64,000 nt of DNA from Flagellimonas sp. S3867 (GTDB lineage Bacteria > Bacteroidota > Bacteroidia > Flavobacteriales > Flavobacteriaceae). Made by a program: the position numbers and the translations under genes. The stretch is from NCBI RefSeq assembly GCF_014698935.1, contig NZ_JACVMN010000002.1, forward strand, positions 434,001 to 498,000, written 5' to 3'. Positions 45,742 through 53,367 of this stretch are shown piece after piece. A model generated the notes under the pieces. That model was not told the DNA's origin and did not search any database. It was given only the letters and a program-made list of their open reading frames with translations. Within the stretch, counting starts at the first letter, position 1, and every line of letters begins with the position of its first letter.

Positions 45742-45900
45742 TTAAAAATTCTTTACAAATGGTTTTTCGGCATCACAGTAGAAATCATGGTGATGTTTTT
45801 GAGCGCAATGCGCTTCAGACATGATGGGTTGGGGAGCAGCTTTTTTTACTGTCCTGAAAATCTCGATGAGATTAAAAATTGATTTTTCCTTCGCTTTCAT
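45742..45900 (-). CDS. Small His/Cys-rich protein (52 residues)
   Basis: An ATG at 45900 opens 52 codons ending TAA at 45742-45744, 32 bp before the CMD start. The product begins MKAKEKSIFNLIEIFRTVKK, an amphipathic helix, and ends HCAQKHHHDFYCDAEKPFV, with five His and two Cys in the last 25 residues (one His lies in SEAHC). This looks like a metal- or thiol-binding tail. No family comes to mind. Position and direction fit the regulator-small protein-CMD-cupredoxin order. Codon use resembles the neighbours. Confidence 0.6.
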   Translation of the reverse strand: MKAKEKSIFNLIEIFRTVKKAAPQPIMSEAHCAQKHHHDFYCDAEKPFVKNF

Positions 45901-45990
45901 CTTTATCTAGTTTTAATTACACTGCAAAGATGTAGCAGAACGGAAGGGGATTGTTAGCAGGAATTTCCCGATGGCTTGCCCAAATTTCCT

Positions 45991-46839
45991 TTAGGCAATT
46001 TCCAAGGTGTTTTCACGGTATTCTGAAGGTGTCATTTGGGTCATTTTCTTAAAGAAACGACTAAAATGGGCCGGGTCGTTAAACCCAAGGTCGAAGGCTA
46101 TTTCTTGATTCTGCTTATCTGTAAAATGGATAAGCCGCTTAGCTTCCAAGGCCAGTCGTTCTAAAATGACCTGTTGGGGTGGTTTTTGATTGTATATGGA
46201 AAAAAGATTGGACAATGTTTTGGGCGATTTGAACAGCATTTCGGCATACTCACTCACTTTTCGTTTTGTTTTGTAATGCATGTCCACCAAATAATTGAAC
46301 TTTCTGATCACATCTATTTGATCATTCTTTAGGGTTTTTACAATGAGCTGCTCTTTAGCCAAACGGGTACTCATTATAATCAATCGTTTCAACAACATTT
46401 GTAACATATCACCTTGGATGTTATCAGGAGTGGAGAATTCTTCCACAAAAACATCGAACCAAAGGTTAAATTTTTTTAATTGGTCTGCCGGAACCGAGAT
46501 AATGGGCAAATCTTGGGTTCCAAAAAACAAAATTCCGTTACACGAAACTTCGCTATCATGATCTGAAATACAATAGAACTCCCTGTTAAAAAGAATGGCC
46601 GAAAGAGGTAAATGAGTTTTGGAAAAGGAAACATGTTGTAAGTAGGTAACCGTGACCAACTGATTTGGACTAAGCTCCAGTTCCAAATCATCTACAATAA
46701 TAGTCAGTGGTTCCTCATTTCTATTCCAAAGAAATTTAATGGTATTCGCTGTGGAGGTAAACCGCAGATTATCGTTTTTGATATCATCTGTTAGGCCAAG
46801 TATCGATCCTAATTTTGGGTCTTTGTATTCATATCTCAT
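45991..46839 (-). CDS. AraC-family transcriptional regulator
   Basis: A 282-residue regulator. The C-terminal double HTH (about 190-280) is clear: 'RKVSEYAEMLFKSPKTLSNLFSIYNQKPPQQVILERLALEAKRLI' then 'IAFDLGFNDPAHFSRFFKKMTQMTPSEYREN'. The N-terminal part is a cupin-like ligand domain. It is followed on the same strand by the small His/Cys protein, CMD and cupredoxin-like genes (91 bp gap), which are the likely targets. The inducer is unknown. Confidence 0.91.
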   Translation of the reverse strand: MRYEYKDPKLGSILGLTDDIKNDNLRFTSTANTIKFLWNRNEEPLTIIVDDLELELSPNQLVTVTYLQHVSFSKTHLPLSAILFNREFYCISDHDSEVSCNGILFFGTQDLPIISVPADQLKKFNLWFDVFVEEFSTPDNIQGDMLQMLLKRLIIMSTRLAKEQLIVKTLKNDQIDVIRKFNYLVDMHYKTKRKVSEYAEMLFKSPKTLSNLFSIYNQKPPQQVILERLALEAKRLIHFTDKQNQEIAFDLGFNDPAHFSRFFKKMTQMTPSEYRENTLEIA

Positions 46840-47012
46840 TGGGCCAATCCTTCTTATTACTTCTTTAAAAATAACGGTTTTCGCAATATTAGTCCAGTTA
46901 ATTTGTTGATACTTACATCGGGTTTAAGACCTAATATGGTCCAATCTTTAAACAATATTGTTAATGTTTAGGTCAGATTTTATCAAGCTCGATAGTTTTT
47001 ATAGTATTGGAT

Positions 47013-47534
47013 ATGGAAAAGTTAAAATACTATGATGAGGCCGCCAATAATTTCTATTCAAATTCGGAAATAAAAAGCTTCACTATCAACTCCCTCGATT
47101 TTCATGCAAGTCACTTTAATAAGGTCTGTGAAAATTTACATGATCTTAAAAATCTTACTCATCTTGCAGCAAAAAAAAATTGGCATGGAGCGCTTTCCAT
47201 TCGCGATCAAATTTTGAGAAAAGAGCACGTTGTGGTAGTCACAGACCCAAATCTCAACATTGTATATGCCTCCCAGAATATGTACGGTATGAATGGTTAT
47301 CGCCCTACAGAAGTGCTTGGAAAAAAGCCTAGCATGTTTCAGGGAGCAGAAACCAACGAAGAAACCAGAAAGTTGGTTTCAATGGCTATTAAAAATCGTG
47401 AGCCTTTTGAAGTTGTCTTAGTCAATTACAGAAAAAATGGGGCTCCCTATAAATGTTGGATACAAGGTTCTCCCATTTTTGACAAAAAAGGAAAAGTGGT
47501 CAACTTTATTGCATTTGAAAAAGAGGTCGCTTAA
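47013..47534 (+). CDS. Single PAS-domain protein, LOV-like without the photoactive Cys
   Basis: A 173-residue protein from ATG 47013. Residues about 70-170 are a PAS domain closest to LOV: 'VVVTDPNLNIVYASQNMYGMNGYRPTEVLG' then 'KKPSMFQGAETNEETRKLVSMAIKNREPFEVVLVNYRKNG'. The position of the LOV cysteine (GxNCRFLQG) is KKPSMFQG here, so flavin-cysteinyl photochemistry is not expected. There is no output domain. It may bind another cofactor or act as a protein-interaction module. Confidence 0.78.
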   Translation: MEKLKYYDEAANNFYSNSEIKSFTINSLDFHASHFNKVCENLHDLKNLTHLAAKKNWHGALSIRDQILRKEHVVVVTDPNLNIVYASQNMYGMNGYRPTEVLGKKPSMFQGAETNEETRKLVSMAIKNREPFEVVLVNYRKNGAPYKCWIQGSPIFDKKGKVVNFIAFEKEVA

Positions 47535-47552
47535 CAATTTATCCTCTGCTGG

Positions 47553-48995
47553 TTAGAAATTGCAGGTTTCAATTTCAGTGACCCGTAGCGTGTTTACCAT
47601 TCCTTTGTCTTTAATGGGCATTGCAGCTAAACTTATTAGCATATCTCCCACATCCAAAAATCCTTTTTTACAGGCAATTTGGTTAACATCATCAATGGTC
47701 TCGTCTGTGGAAACGTAGCGATCATAATAAAAAGCCTTAACTCCCCATAACAGATTCAACTGGGTAAGAATTCTCCTGTTTGAAGTAAACACAAGAATAT
47801 GGGCGCTTGGTCTCCATGCCGAAATTTGAAAAGCGGTATACCCACTATTTGTCAAAGTGGAAATTGCCTTAGCTTGAATTTCATTTGCCATAATGGCGGC
47901 ATGGTAACAAACGGACTTTGTAATATATCTTTTGGTACGAATATGAGGTGGGGTTTGCGGAACACTGATCAAATTTGAGCCTTCCACACTTTCCAAAATA
48001 CTTGACATTTTCTCAATCACCTGAACAGGATAATTTCCAACCGAGGTTTCACCAGAGAGCATTACCGCATCGGCTCCGTCCATTACAGAATTGGCAACAT
48101 CGTTTACCTCTGCCCTGGTCGGAGTTAAACTTGTAATCATGGTCTCCATCATTTGGGTAGCGATGATCACAGGTATCCGGGCTTTTTTGGCTCTTAGCAC
48201 CAATTGTTTTTGAATCAATGGAACTTCGTGTGCTGCAACTTCCACACCTAAATCTCCCCTTGCGACCATCAACCCATCGCAGTACGCTACAATTTTATCA
48301 ATGTTATCTACCGCTTCGGGTTTTTCAATTTTTGCAATGATCGGAATCTTATGCTCTGTATGTTTGCTTATCAGATTCTGAAGGTCCATAAGATCTTGGC
48401 TGTGACGCACAAAAGAGAGCGCCATCCAGTCTACTTCTTGACTAATGGCAAATATGGCATCTTTGACGTCTTTTTCCGTAAGTGCTGGTAAAGAAATAGC
48501 TGTGTTGGGAAGGTTTACTCCTTTTTTTGATTTTAAGGGGCCACCTTGAATCACGGTAGCCTTAACCTCGTCTTTCCCGTTGGTTGACTTAACTTCAAAA
48601 ATCAATTTTCCGTCATCCAATAAAATACGCTCTCCTGATTTCACATCCCTAGGAAAACTGGAATAGTTCATATATACCCTTTGGGCACTGCCCTCAAAAG
48701 GTTCTCCGGTGGCAAAAGTAATCTCATCACCAGGTGCCACCACGGCTTCACCGCCCATAACTCCAACTCTCAATTTTGGACCTTGCAGGTCGGCTAGAAT
48801 GGATGTATTTACCTCCATTTCTTCATTGAGTTCCCTAATTATTTTGATTCTCTTGGCCACATCATCATGTGATGCGTGAGAGAAATTAATTCGAAAAACA
48901 TCAACCCCTGCCTCAATCATCTTCCTGAGTACCTCCTTGGTACTTGTTGCTGGTCCTAATGTTGCTAATATTTTGGTCTTTTTCCTACTTGGCAT
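47553..48995 (-). CDS. pyk: Pyruvate kinase
   Basis: A 480-residue glycolytic enzyme (phosphoenolpyruvate + ADP to pyruvate + ATP). 'KTKILATLGPATSTKEVLRKMIEAGVDVFRINFSH' opens the barrel, 'KIPIIAKIEKPEAVDNIDKIVAYCDGLMVARGDLGVEV' carries the active-site Lys and metal ligands, and 'VIIATQMMETMI' plus 'PTRAEVNDVANSVMDGADAVMLSGETS' are signature. It is the last gene of the acpP-fabF-rnc-IPExxxVDY-pyk block and starts 2 bp after its upstream neighbour. Confidence 0.96.
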   Translation of the reverse strand: MPSRKKTKILATLGPATSTKEVLRKMIEAGVDVFRINFSHASHDDVAKRIKIIRELNEEMEVNTSILADLQGPKLRVGVMGGEAVVAPGDEITFATGEPFEGSAQRVYMNYSSFPRDVKSGERILLDDGKLIFEVKSTNGKDEVKATVIQGGPLKSKKGVNLPNTAISLPALTEKDVKDAIFAISQEVDWMALSFVRHSQDLMDLQNLISKHTEHKIPIIAKIEKPEAVDNIDKIVAYCDGLMVARGDLGVEVAAHEVPLIQKQLVLRAKKARIPVIIATQMMETMITSLTPTRAEVNDVANSVMDGADAVMLSGETSVGNYPVQVIEKMSSILESVEGSNLISVPQTPPHIRTKRYITKSVCYHAAIMANEIQAKAISTLTNSGYTAFQISAWRPSAHILVFTSNRRILTQLNLLWGVKAFYYDRYVSTDETIDDVNQIACKKGFLDVGDMLISLAAMPIKDKGMVNTLRVTEIETCNF

Positions 48996-48997
48996 TA

Positions 48998-49462
48998 CTA
49001 AAAGATTAAGTTTCTTTTCGATTTTAAAGTTTGTGCATTAAGCCGATAGGCGGTAACTACACTTGGTATTTTGTTTATTGACCTTACATATGGGTCAATG
49101 GACAATTCGCAGCCCGCATCCACTTTCAAAAAATAATCTACCTCCCTTTTTTCCTTGATCAAATAATCCGTTCTTACGGAAGTGTTTGTTTCGAATAATC
49201 CGGTGGAGGGCATTATTTCCATAATTGCACACTTATTGGCAATGAGTGTCCAATAGTTATCGCTTAGGGCATCTTCCCATTCAAAAATTGAAAACGAAAG
49301 GCTTTGGTTTAATTCAAGGTCGTTTTTCAGGCGTTTTAAATGTAATTCGCAAATGGAATTAATCGCATATCCCATGGCGTAGTCTTCCAAACCACAATGA
49401 ATGGCAATGAGCTGAAAATTATCATCATAAAAGTCAGCAGATATCTTGTGCGTTGTCAACAT
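48998..49462 (-). CDS. IPExxxVDY-family protein
   Basis: A 154-residue cytosolic protein of the Bacteroidota family named after its motif; here the motif reads 'LIKEKREVDYFLKVD', so the first Pro is Lys but the VDY core is kept. The family is found almost always between rnc and pyk in this phylum, as here (rnc stop 112 bp upstream, pyk 2 bp downstream). No biochemical function is known. Start ATG 49462 is preferred over a TTG at 49468. Confidence 0.82.
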   Translation of the reverse strand: MLTTHKISADFYDDNFQLIAIHCGLEDYAMGYAINSICELHLKRLKNDLELNQSLSFSIFEWEDALSDNYWTLIANKCAIMEIMPSTGLFETNTSVRTDYLIKEKREVDYFLKVDAGCELSIDPYVRSINKIPSVVTAYRLNAQTLKSKRNLIF

Positions 49463-49574
49463 GAGCAAAAAGCGAACCGTAAATATACTCTTAATACCTT
49501 TTCTAGCCTAGTTCAAAGAAAACTATACACCAACAAAAGCCAACGAAAACGTTTGAGTTTACACTTATTTAATG

Positions 49575-50312
49575 CTATGGATTTTCAATTTTGCTCTGGA
49601 GTGCAAAATATGCTCTTTTTGAAGCTTTTTCTTCGGCCTTCTTTTTGGAAGTGGCGCGGGCCTTTGCAGTAATCTTATCTCCTATGGTGAGTTTTACGGC
49701 AAAATGTTTAAGCTCATCATTACCTGTATCTTCATAAACATCGTAATGGAATGTTTTCTTCTGTTTCTGACACCACTCTATGACCAGGCTTTTGTAACTA
49801 ATCACCTTACCCTCCAATTGCTCAATGTCTACATAAGGGGTTATCACTCTAGCATTGATGAATTTTTCGCAATACTGGTACCCTCTGTCCAAATAAATGG
49901 CTCCTACCAATGCTTCAAACACATTACCATGGATATTTTCCCCGAAATGGGATTTTGGGATTCTACTTTCCACATAATTTAAAAGTTTCAAATCCTTGCC
50001 CAACTCATTCAGGTGCTTTCTGCTTACAATTTTGGAGCGCATTTTGGTAAGATATCCCTCATCTCCTTCGGGCACTTCGTTATATAAGTGTTTGGAAATG
50101 ATAGTTCCCAGCATGGCGTCTCCCAAAAATTCCAATCTTTCGTAGTTCATGGGGTTTCCACGGGCATCTCTTTTGTTAACAGAACGATGTAAAAAAGCTT
50201 TTTTGTAGATATCAATATCCTTTGGCTTAAAGCCAAGGATTTGCTTTATCCCCCAAAAAAAATCCCCATCCGTTTTCGGATGGGAATTAAATATTTTGGA
50301 AGTAAATTTCAT
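49575..50312 (-). CDS. rnc: Ribonuclease III
   Basis: A 245-residue dsRNA endonuclease involved in rRNA processing and message turnover. Catalytic motif 'YERLEFLGDAMLGTIISKHLY' is intact, with the second acidic cluster in 'HGNVFEALVGAIYLDRGY'. A dsRNA-binding domain fills the last about 75 residues ('HFAVKLTIGDKITAKARATSKKKAEEKASKRAYFAL'). It starts 10 bp after fabF. A terminator-like hairpin lies inside its first 16 codons (50265-50284, see findings). Confidence 0.95.
   Translation of the reverse strand: MKFTSKIFNSHPKTDGDFFWGIKQILGFKPKDIDIYKKAFLHRSVNKRDARGNPMNYERLEFLGDAMLGTIISKHLYNEVPEGDEGYLTKMRSKIVSRKHLNELGKDLKLLNYVESRIPKSHFGENIHGNVFEALVGAIYLDRGYQYCEKFINARVITPYVDIEQLEGKVISYKSLVIEWCQKQKKTFHYDVYEDTGNDELKHFAVKLTIGDKITAKARATSKKKAEEKASKRAYFALQSKIENP
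50265..50284 (-). promoter_or_regulatory. Hairpin with T-run inside the 5' end of rnc
   Basis: On the minus strand, CCCATCCG (50284-50277) and CGGATGGG (50272-50265) form eight perfect pairs around AAAA, followed at once by GATTTTTTTT. It begins 28 bp after the rnc ATG. It has the form of an intrinsic terminator but lies in coding sequence, so it could lower transcription past fabF, or be an RNase III autoregulation target like the one upstream of the enterobacterial gene. Confidence 0.55.
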
Positions 50313-50322
50313 TTCTTACAAT

Positions 50323-51573
50323 CTACCCTATTTTTCTAAACAACACGCATGCATTGTGCCCGCCAAATCCAAAGGTGTTGCTCATTGCTACGTTTACTTC
50401 CCGTTTCTGTGCCTTGTTAAGGGTCAGATTTAAGGAAGGGTCTATATTTTCATCCACAACACTATGGTTAATGGTCGGTGGTACCAAACTGTGTTCCATG
50501 GCCAAAATGGAAGCAATGGCTTCAATGGCTCCTGCTGCACCCAATAAGTGCCCAGTCATGGATTTGGTTGAATTGATATTGATATTTGGAGCATGTGTGC
50601 CAAACACCTTGGATATTGCCTTTAATTCAGCAACATCGCCAAGAGGGGTTGAGGTTCCATGCGTATTTATCGCATCTACATCTTCTGGATTAAGGCCGGC
50701 ATTCTGCAAACAGTTTTCCATTACCTTCACTACACCTATCCCTTCGGGATGGGGGGCGGTCATATGGTGGGCATCGCTAGAAAGACCTCCACCCAAAACT
50801 TCGGCGTAAATTTTTGCTCCACGTGCTTTAGCATGTTCGTATTCCTCAAGAATTAGGGCTCCTGCCCCTTCTCCCAAAACAAAACCATCTCTGGTTGCAT
50901 CGAAAGGTCTTGAAGCAGATTCCGGACTTTCATTTCGTGTAGACAATGCGTGCATGGCATTAAATCCACCCATACCAGCTATGGTCACGGCAGCTTCACT
51001 ACCTCCGGTAACAATAATGTCGCAATGACCCAGTCTAATATAATTGAGGGCATCTATCATTGCATTGGCTGATGATGCACAGGCAGAAACCGTTGTATAG
51101 TTCGGGCCCATAAATCCATGCTTAATGGAAATATTACCCGGTGCGATGTCCGCAATCATTTTTGGAATAAAGAAAGGATTGAACCTTGGTGTTCCATCAC
51201 CTGCGGCATAACCAATCATTTCATTTTGGAAAGTTTCAAGCCCTCCAATACCGGCTCCCCAAACAACACCTACCCTGAACTTGTCAACCTTTTCTAGGTC
51301 AAGTCCTGAGTTTTTAATCGCCTCATCCGAAGAAACTAGGGCATACTGAGCAAACCTGTCCAGCTTCCTGGCTTCTTTTCTATCAAAAAAGTCTTGAGGC
51401 TCATAGCCTTTGAGTTCACAAGCAAACTTGGTCTTGAACTTTTCGGTATCGAAGTAAGTAATGGGAGCGCAACCGCTCTTGCCATTCTTAAGTCCTTCCC
51501 AATAAGCCTCTAAATTGTTACCAATGGGTGTAAGTGCGCCCATTCCGGTAACCACTACTCGCTTTAACTGCAT
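50323..51573 (-). CDS. fabF: Beta-ketoacyl-ACP synthase II
   Basis: A 416-residue condensing enzyme for fatty-acid chain extension. Catalytic Cys165 (TVSACASSANAM), the His of 'NTHGTSTPLGD' and the Lys and His of 'STKSMTGHLLGAAG' are all present, along with 'PDATRDGFVLGEGAG'. It acts on acyl-ACP from the AcpP encoded immediately upstream. Length is normal. The upstream hairpin (51612-51647) lies between acpP and fabF. Confidence 0.97.
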   Translation of the reverse strand: MQLKRVVVTGMGALTPIGNNLEAYWEGLKNGKSGCAPITYFDTEKFKTKFACELKGYEPQDFFDRKEARKLDRFAQYALVSSDEAIKNSGLDLEKVDKFRVGVVWGAGIGGLETFQNEMIGYAAGDGTPRFNPFFIPKMIADIAPGNISIKHGFMGPNYTTVSACASSANAMIDALNYIRLGHCDIIVTGGSEAAVTIAGMGGFNAMHALSTRNESPESASRPFDATRDGFVLGEGAGALILEEYEHAKARGAKIYAEVLGGGLSSDAHHMTAPHPEGIGVVKVMENCLQNAGLNPEDVDAINTHGTSTPLGDVAELKAISKVFGTHAPNININSTKSMTGHLLGAAGAIEAIASILAMEHSLVPPTINHSVVDENIDPSLNLTLNKAQKREVNVAMSNTFGFGGHNACVLFRKIG

Positions 51574-51604
51574 TGAACTGTTTTTTACCCTTTAGTACCT
51601 AAAT

Positions 51605-51647
51605 TAAAAAAAAATTATCCATGCGATGATCATCACATGGATAATTT
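51605..51647 (-). terminator. Attenuator-like hairpin between acpP and fabF
   Basis: On the minus strand, AAATTATCCATG (51647-51636) pairs with CATGGATAATTT (51623-51612), 12 perfect pairs, with a loop that is itself palindromic (GATGATCATC), followed by TTTTTTAATTT. The stem and T-run would terminate or reduce transcription after acpP and let only part of the message continue to fabF, which would fit the far greater need for ACP. Confidence 0.72.
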
Positions 51648-51674
51648 AAAATCTTTAGTAAAATATCATGTATA

Positions 51675-51908
51675 TTACTTCGCTTCTTCTATATAGCTAA
51701 TGGCTTGACCAACAGTTGCAATGTTTTCTGCTTGATCATCAGGGATTTGAATGTCGAATTCTTTTTCAAACTCCATGATAAGCTCAACAGTATCCAAGGA
51801 ATCCGCCCCTAAATCGTTGGTAAAGCTAGCCTCAGCTACTACTTCATTTTCATCTACACCTAGTTTATCAACGATGATAGCCTTTACTCTTGATGCAATG
51901 TCTGACAT
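51675..51908 (-). CDS. acpP: Acyl carrier protein
   Basis: A 77-residue carrier protein. Ser37 in '[19 protein letters not shown]' is the phosphopantetheine site. The acidic character and length are typical of fatty-acid ACP. It is the first gene of the minus-strand fatty-acid block; a TATTTTTG box (51948-51941 on the minus strand) lies about 33 bp before the ATG and fits the Bacteroidota -7 consensus TAnnTTTG. purN is divergent, 161 bp away. Confidence 0.97.
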   Translation of the reverse strand: MSDIASRVKAIIVDKLGVDENEVVAEASFTNDLGADSLDTVELIMEFEKEFDIQIPDDQAENIATVGQAISYIEEAK

Positions 51909-51940
51909 AATTATATCGGTTTTAAAAATTTAATCGTTGG

Positions 51941-51948
51941 CAAAAATA
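51941..51948 (-). promoter_or_regulatory. Probable -7 box of the acpP promoter
   Basis: On the minus strand the sequence reads TATTTTTG, an exact TAnnTTTG match. It ends 32 bp before the acpP ATG. I did not find a convincing TTG -33 partner at the usual 17-23 bp distance, so the call rests on the box and position. Confidence 0.45.
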
Positions 51949-52069
51949 TAAAACTTTGGATTAAATACACCATTTGTCGATAAAATGTGCCTTAAATTAA
52001 ACATCTTATGGTTCAGTACATTACTTTAGCCCTATAAAGTCAGTCCTAAATTGAATCTATTTTCACAGA

Positions 52070-52633
52070 ATGAAACGAGTTGTAATATTAGCTTCGGGCA
52101 GTGGTTCAAATGCTGAAAATATCTTCTCTTATTTCAAGAGGGGCAGTACGGCCGAGGTTGTTGCGATACTAACCAACAAGAAAACCGCCAAAGTTTTGGA
52201 AAGGTGTGAAAGGCTGGGAATACCTGCTTATTATTTTAACCGGGAGGCATTTTCAGGCTCCGATAATTTTGTTGAGGTAATTAAAGGTTTGAAACCCGAT
52301 TTGATCGTCTTGGCAGGGTTTTTATGGAAAATTCCCATTCCACTCATCAATGCTTTTTCCAATAAGATCATTAATATACATCCTGCCCTATTACCAAAAT
52401 ATGGAGGAAAAGGAATGTATGGAAACAAAGTGCACCAGGCCGTAAAAGAAAATTCTGATCCAGAAACCGGCATCTCCATACATTATGTAAATGAGAATTA
52501 TGATGAAGGTGCAATCATATTTCAAGCCAAAACAAGGGTCGAGTCTTCAGATAGTGTAGATGATATTGCAAAAAAAGTGCATCAATTAGAATATGAACAT
52601 TTTCCAAAAGTCATTGAAAAACTTCTGACGTAA
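52070..52633 (+). CDS. purN: Phosphoribosylglycinamide formyltransferase
   Basis: A 187-residue enzyme of purine synthesis that formylates glycinamide ribonucleotide with 10-formyl-tetrahydrofolate. 'VVILASGSGSNAENIFSYF' is the phosphate-binding start, 'INIHPALLPKYGGKGMYGNKVHQAV' has the catalytic Asn-His, and 'GISIHYVNENYDEGAIIFQ' the Asp. It is followed after 1 bp by the RNase H gene; the purF-like gene lies 1.7 kb downstream. Confidence 0.96.
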   Translation: MKRVVILASGSGSNAENIFSYFKRGSTAEVVAILTNKKTAKVLERCERLGIPAYYFNREAFSGSDNFVEVIKGLKPDLIVLAGFLWKIPIPLINAFSNKIINIHPALLPKYGGKGMYGNKVHQAVKENSDPETGISIHYVNENYDEGAIIFQAKTRVESSDSVDDIAKKVHQLEYEHFPKVIEKLLT

Positions 52634-52634
52634 T

Positions 52635-53270
52635 ATGGGCGCCAAGAAAAAGTTTTATGTAGTCTGGAAAGGCAAACACCCAGGAATTTACGAGACTTGG
52701 GCCGATTGCAAAGCGCAAATTGAAGGCTTCAAAGGCGCACAATACAAATCCTTTCCAGAATTTAAAGAAGCCAAAAAGGCCTTTAACAGTAATTATCTGG
52801 AGTATAAGGGCAAGTCCAAAAAGAAGAAAGAGTTATCTCCCGAAGAGCTTTTAAAAATAGGAGAGCCCAATTACAATTCTATTTCGGTGGATGCCGCTTC
52901 AAGCGGAAACCCAGGTAAAATGGAATACCAGGGTGTTGATACCAAATCAAAGAAAGTCCTTTTTAAGCAGGGACCTTTTGAACAAGGAACCAACAATATT
53001 GGCGAATTTTTGGCCCTTGTGCACGGACTTGCTTTTTTAAAAAGCAAAAACAGCAATCGCATCATTTATTCCGATTCTAGAATAGCAATAGGCTGGGTGA
53101 GAAAGAAAAAATGCGGTACCAAACTGAAGAAAAATGCTAAAAATGCCAATGTTTTTGAACTTATTGCAAGAGCTGAGGAATGGCTTAAAAAAAATCGTTT
53201 CAACACGCCAATTGTAAAATGGGAAACGGGTGCTTGGGGAGAAATTCCTGCTGACTTCGGCAGAAAATAA
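52635..53270 (+). CDS. rnhA: Viroplasmin-type ribonuclease HI
   Basis: A 211-residue protein. Residues 1-45 are a viroplasmin (caulimovirus-type) RNA-DNA binding unit (KKFYVVWKGKHPGIYETWADC), followed by a basic linker and an RNase H domain from about 75. The catalytic acids are Asp in 'ISVDAASSGNPG', Glu in 'NIGEFLALVHGL' and Asp in 'IYSDSRIAIGWV'. It would remove RNA from RNA-DNA hybrids. Bacteroidota often carry this fusion. It starts 1 bp after purN. Confidence 0.92.
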   Translation: MGAKKKFYVVWKGKHPGIYETWADCKAQIEGFKGAQYKSFPEFKEAKKAFNSNYLEYKGKSKKKKELSPEELLKIGEPNYNSISVDAASSGNPGKMEYQGVDTKSKKVLFKQGPFEQGTNNIGEFLALVHGLAFLKSKNSNRIIYSDSRIAIGWVRKKKCGTKLKKNAKNANVFELIARAEEWLKKNRFNTPIVKWETGAWGEIPADFGRK

Positions 53271-53367
53271 GTCTAGAGAATCTGGTTTTCCAACTATTAT
53301 CTTAAAAACAGTCACAGTTGCTATAAATGGAATAGCTAAAGTGTATATTTGCAGCAAATTTTAGTGG

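Noticed and set aside
52635-53270. Viral origin of the viroplasmin-RNase H protein
   Set aside because: The viroplasmin domain is common in cellular RNase H of bacteria and eukaryotes; all RNase H residues are present and the locus shows no phage genes.
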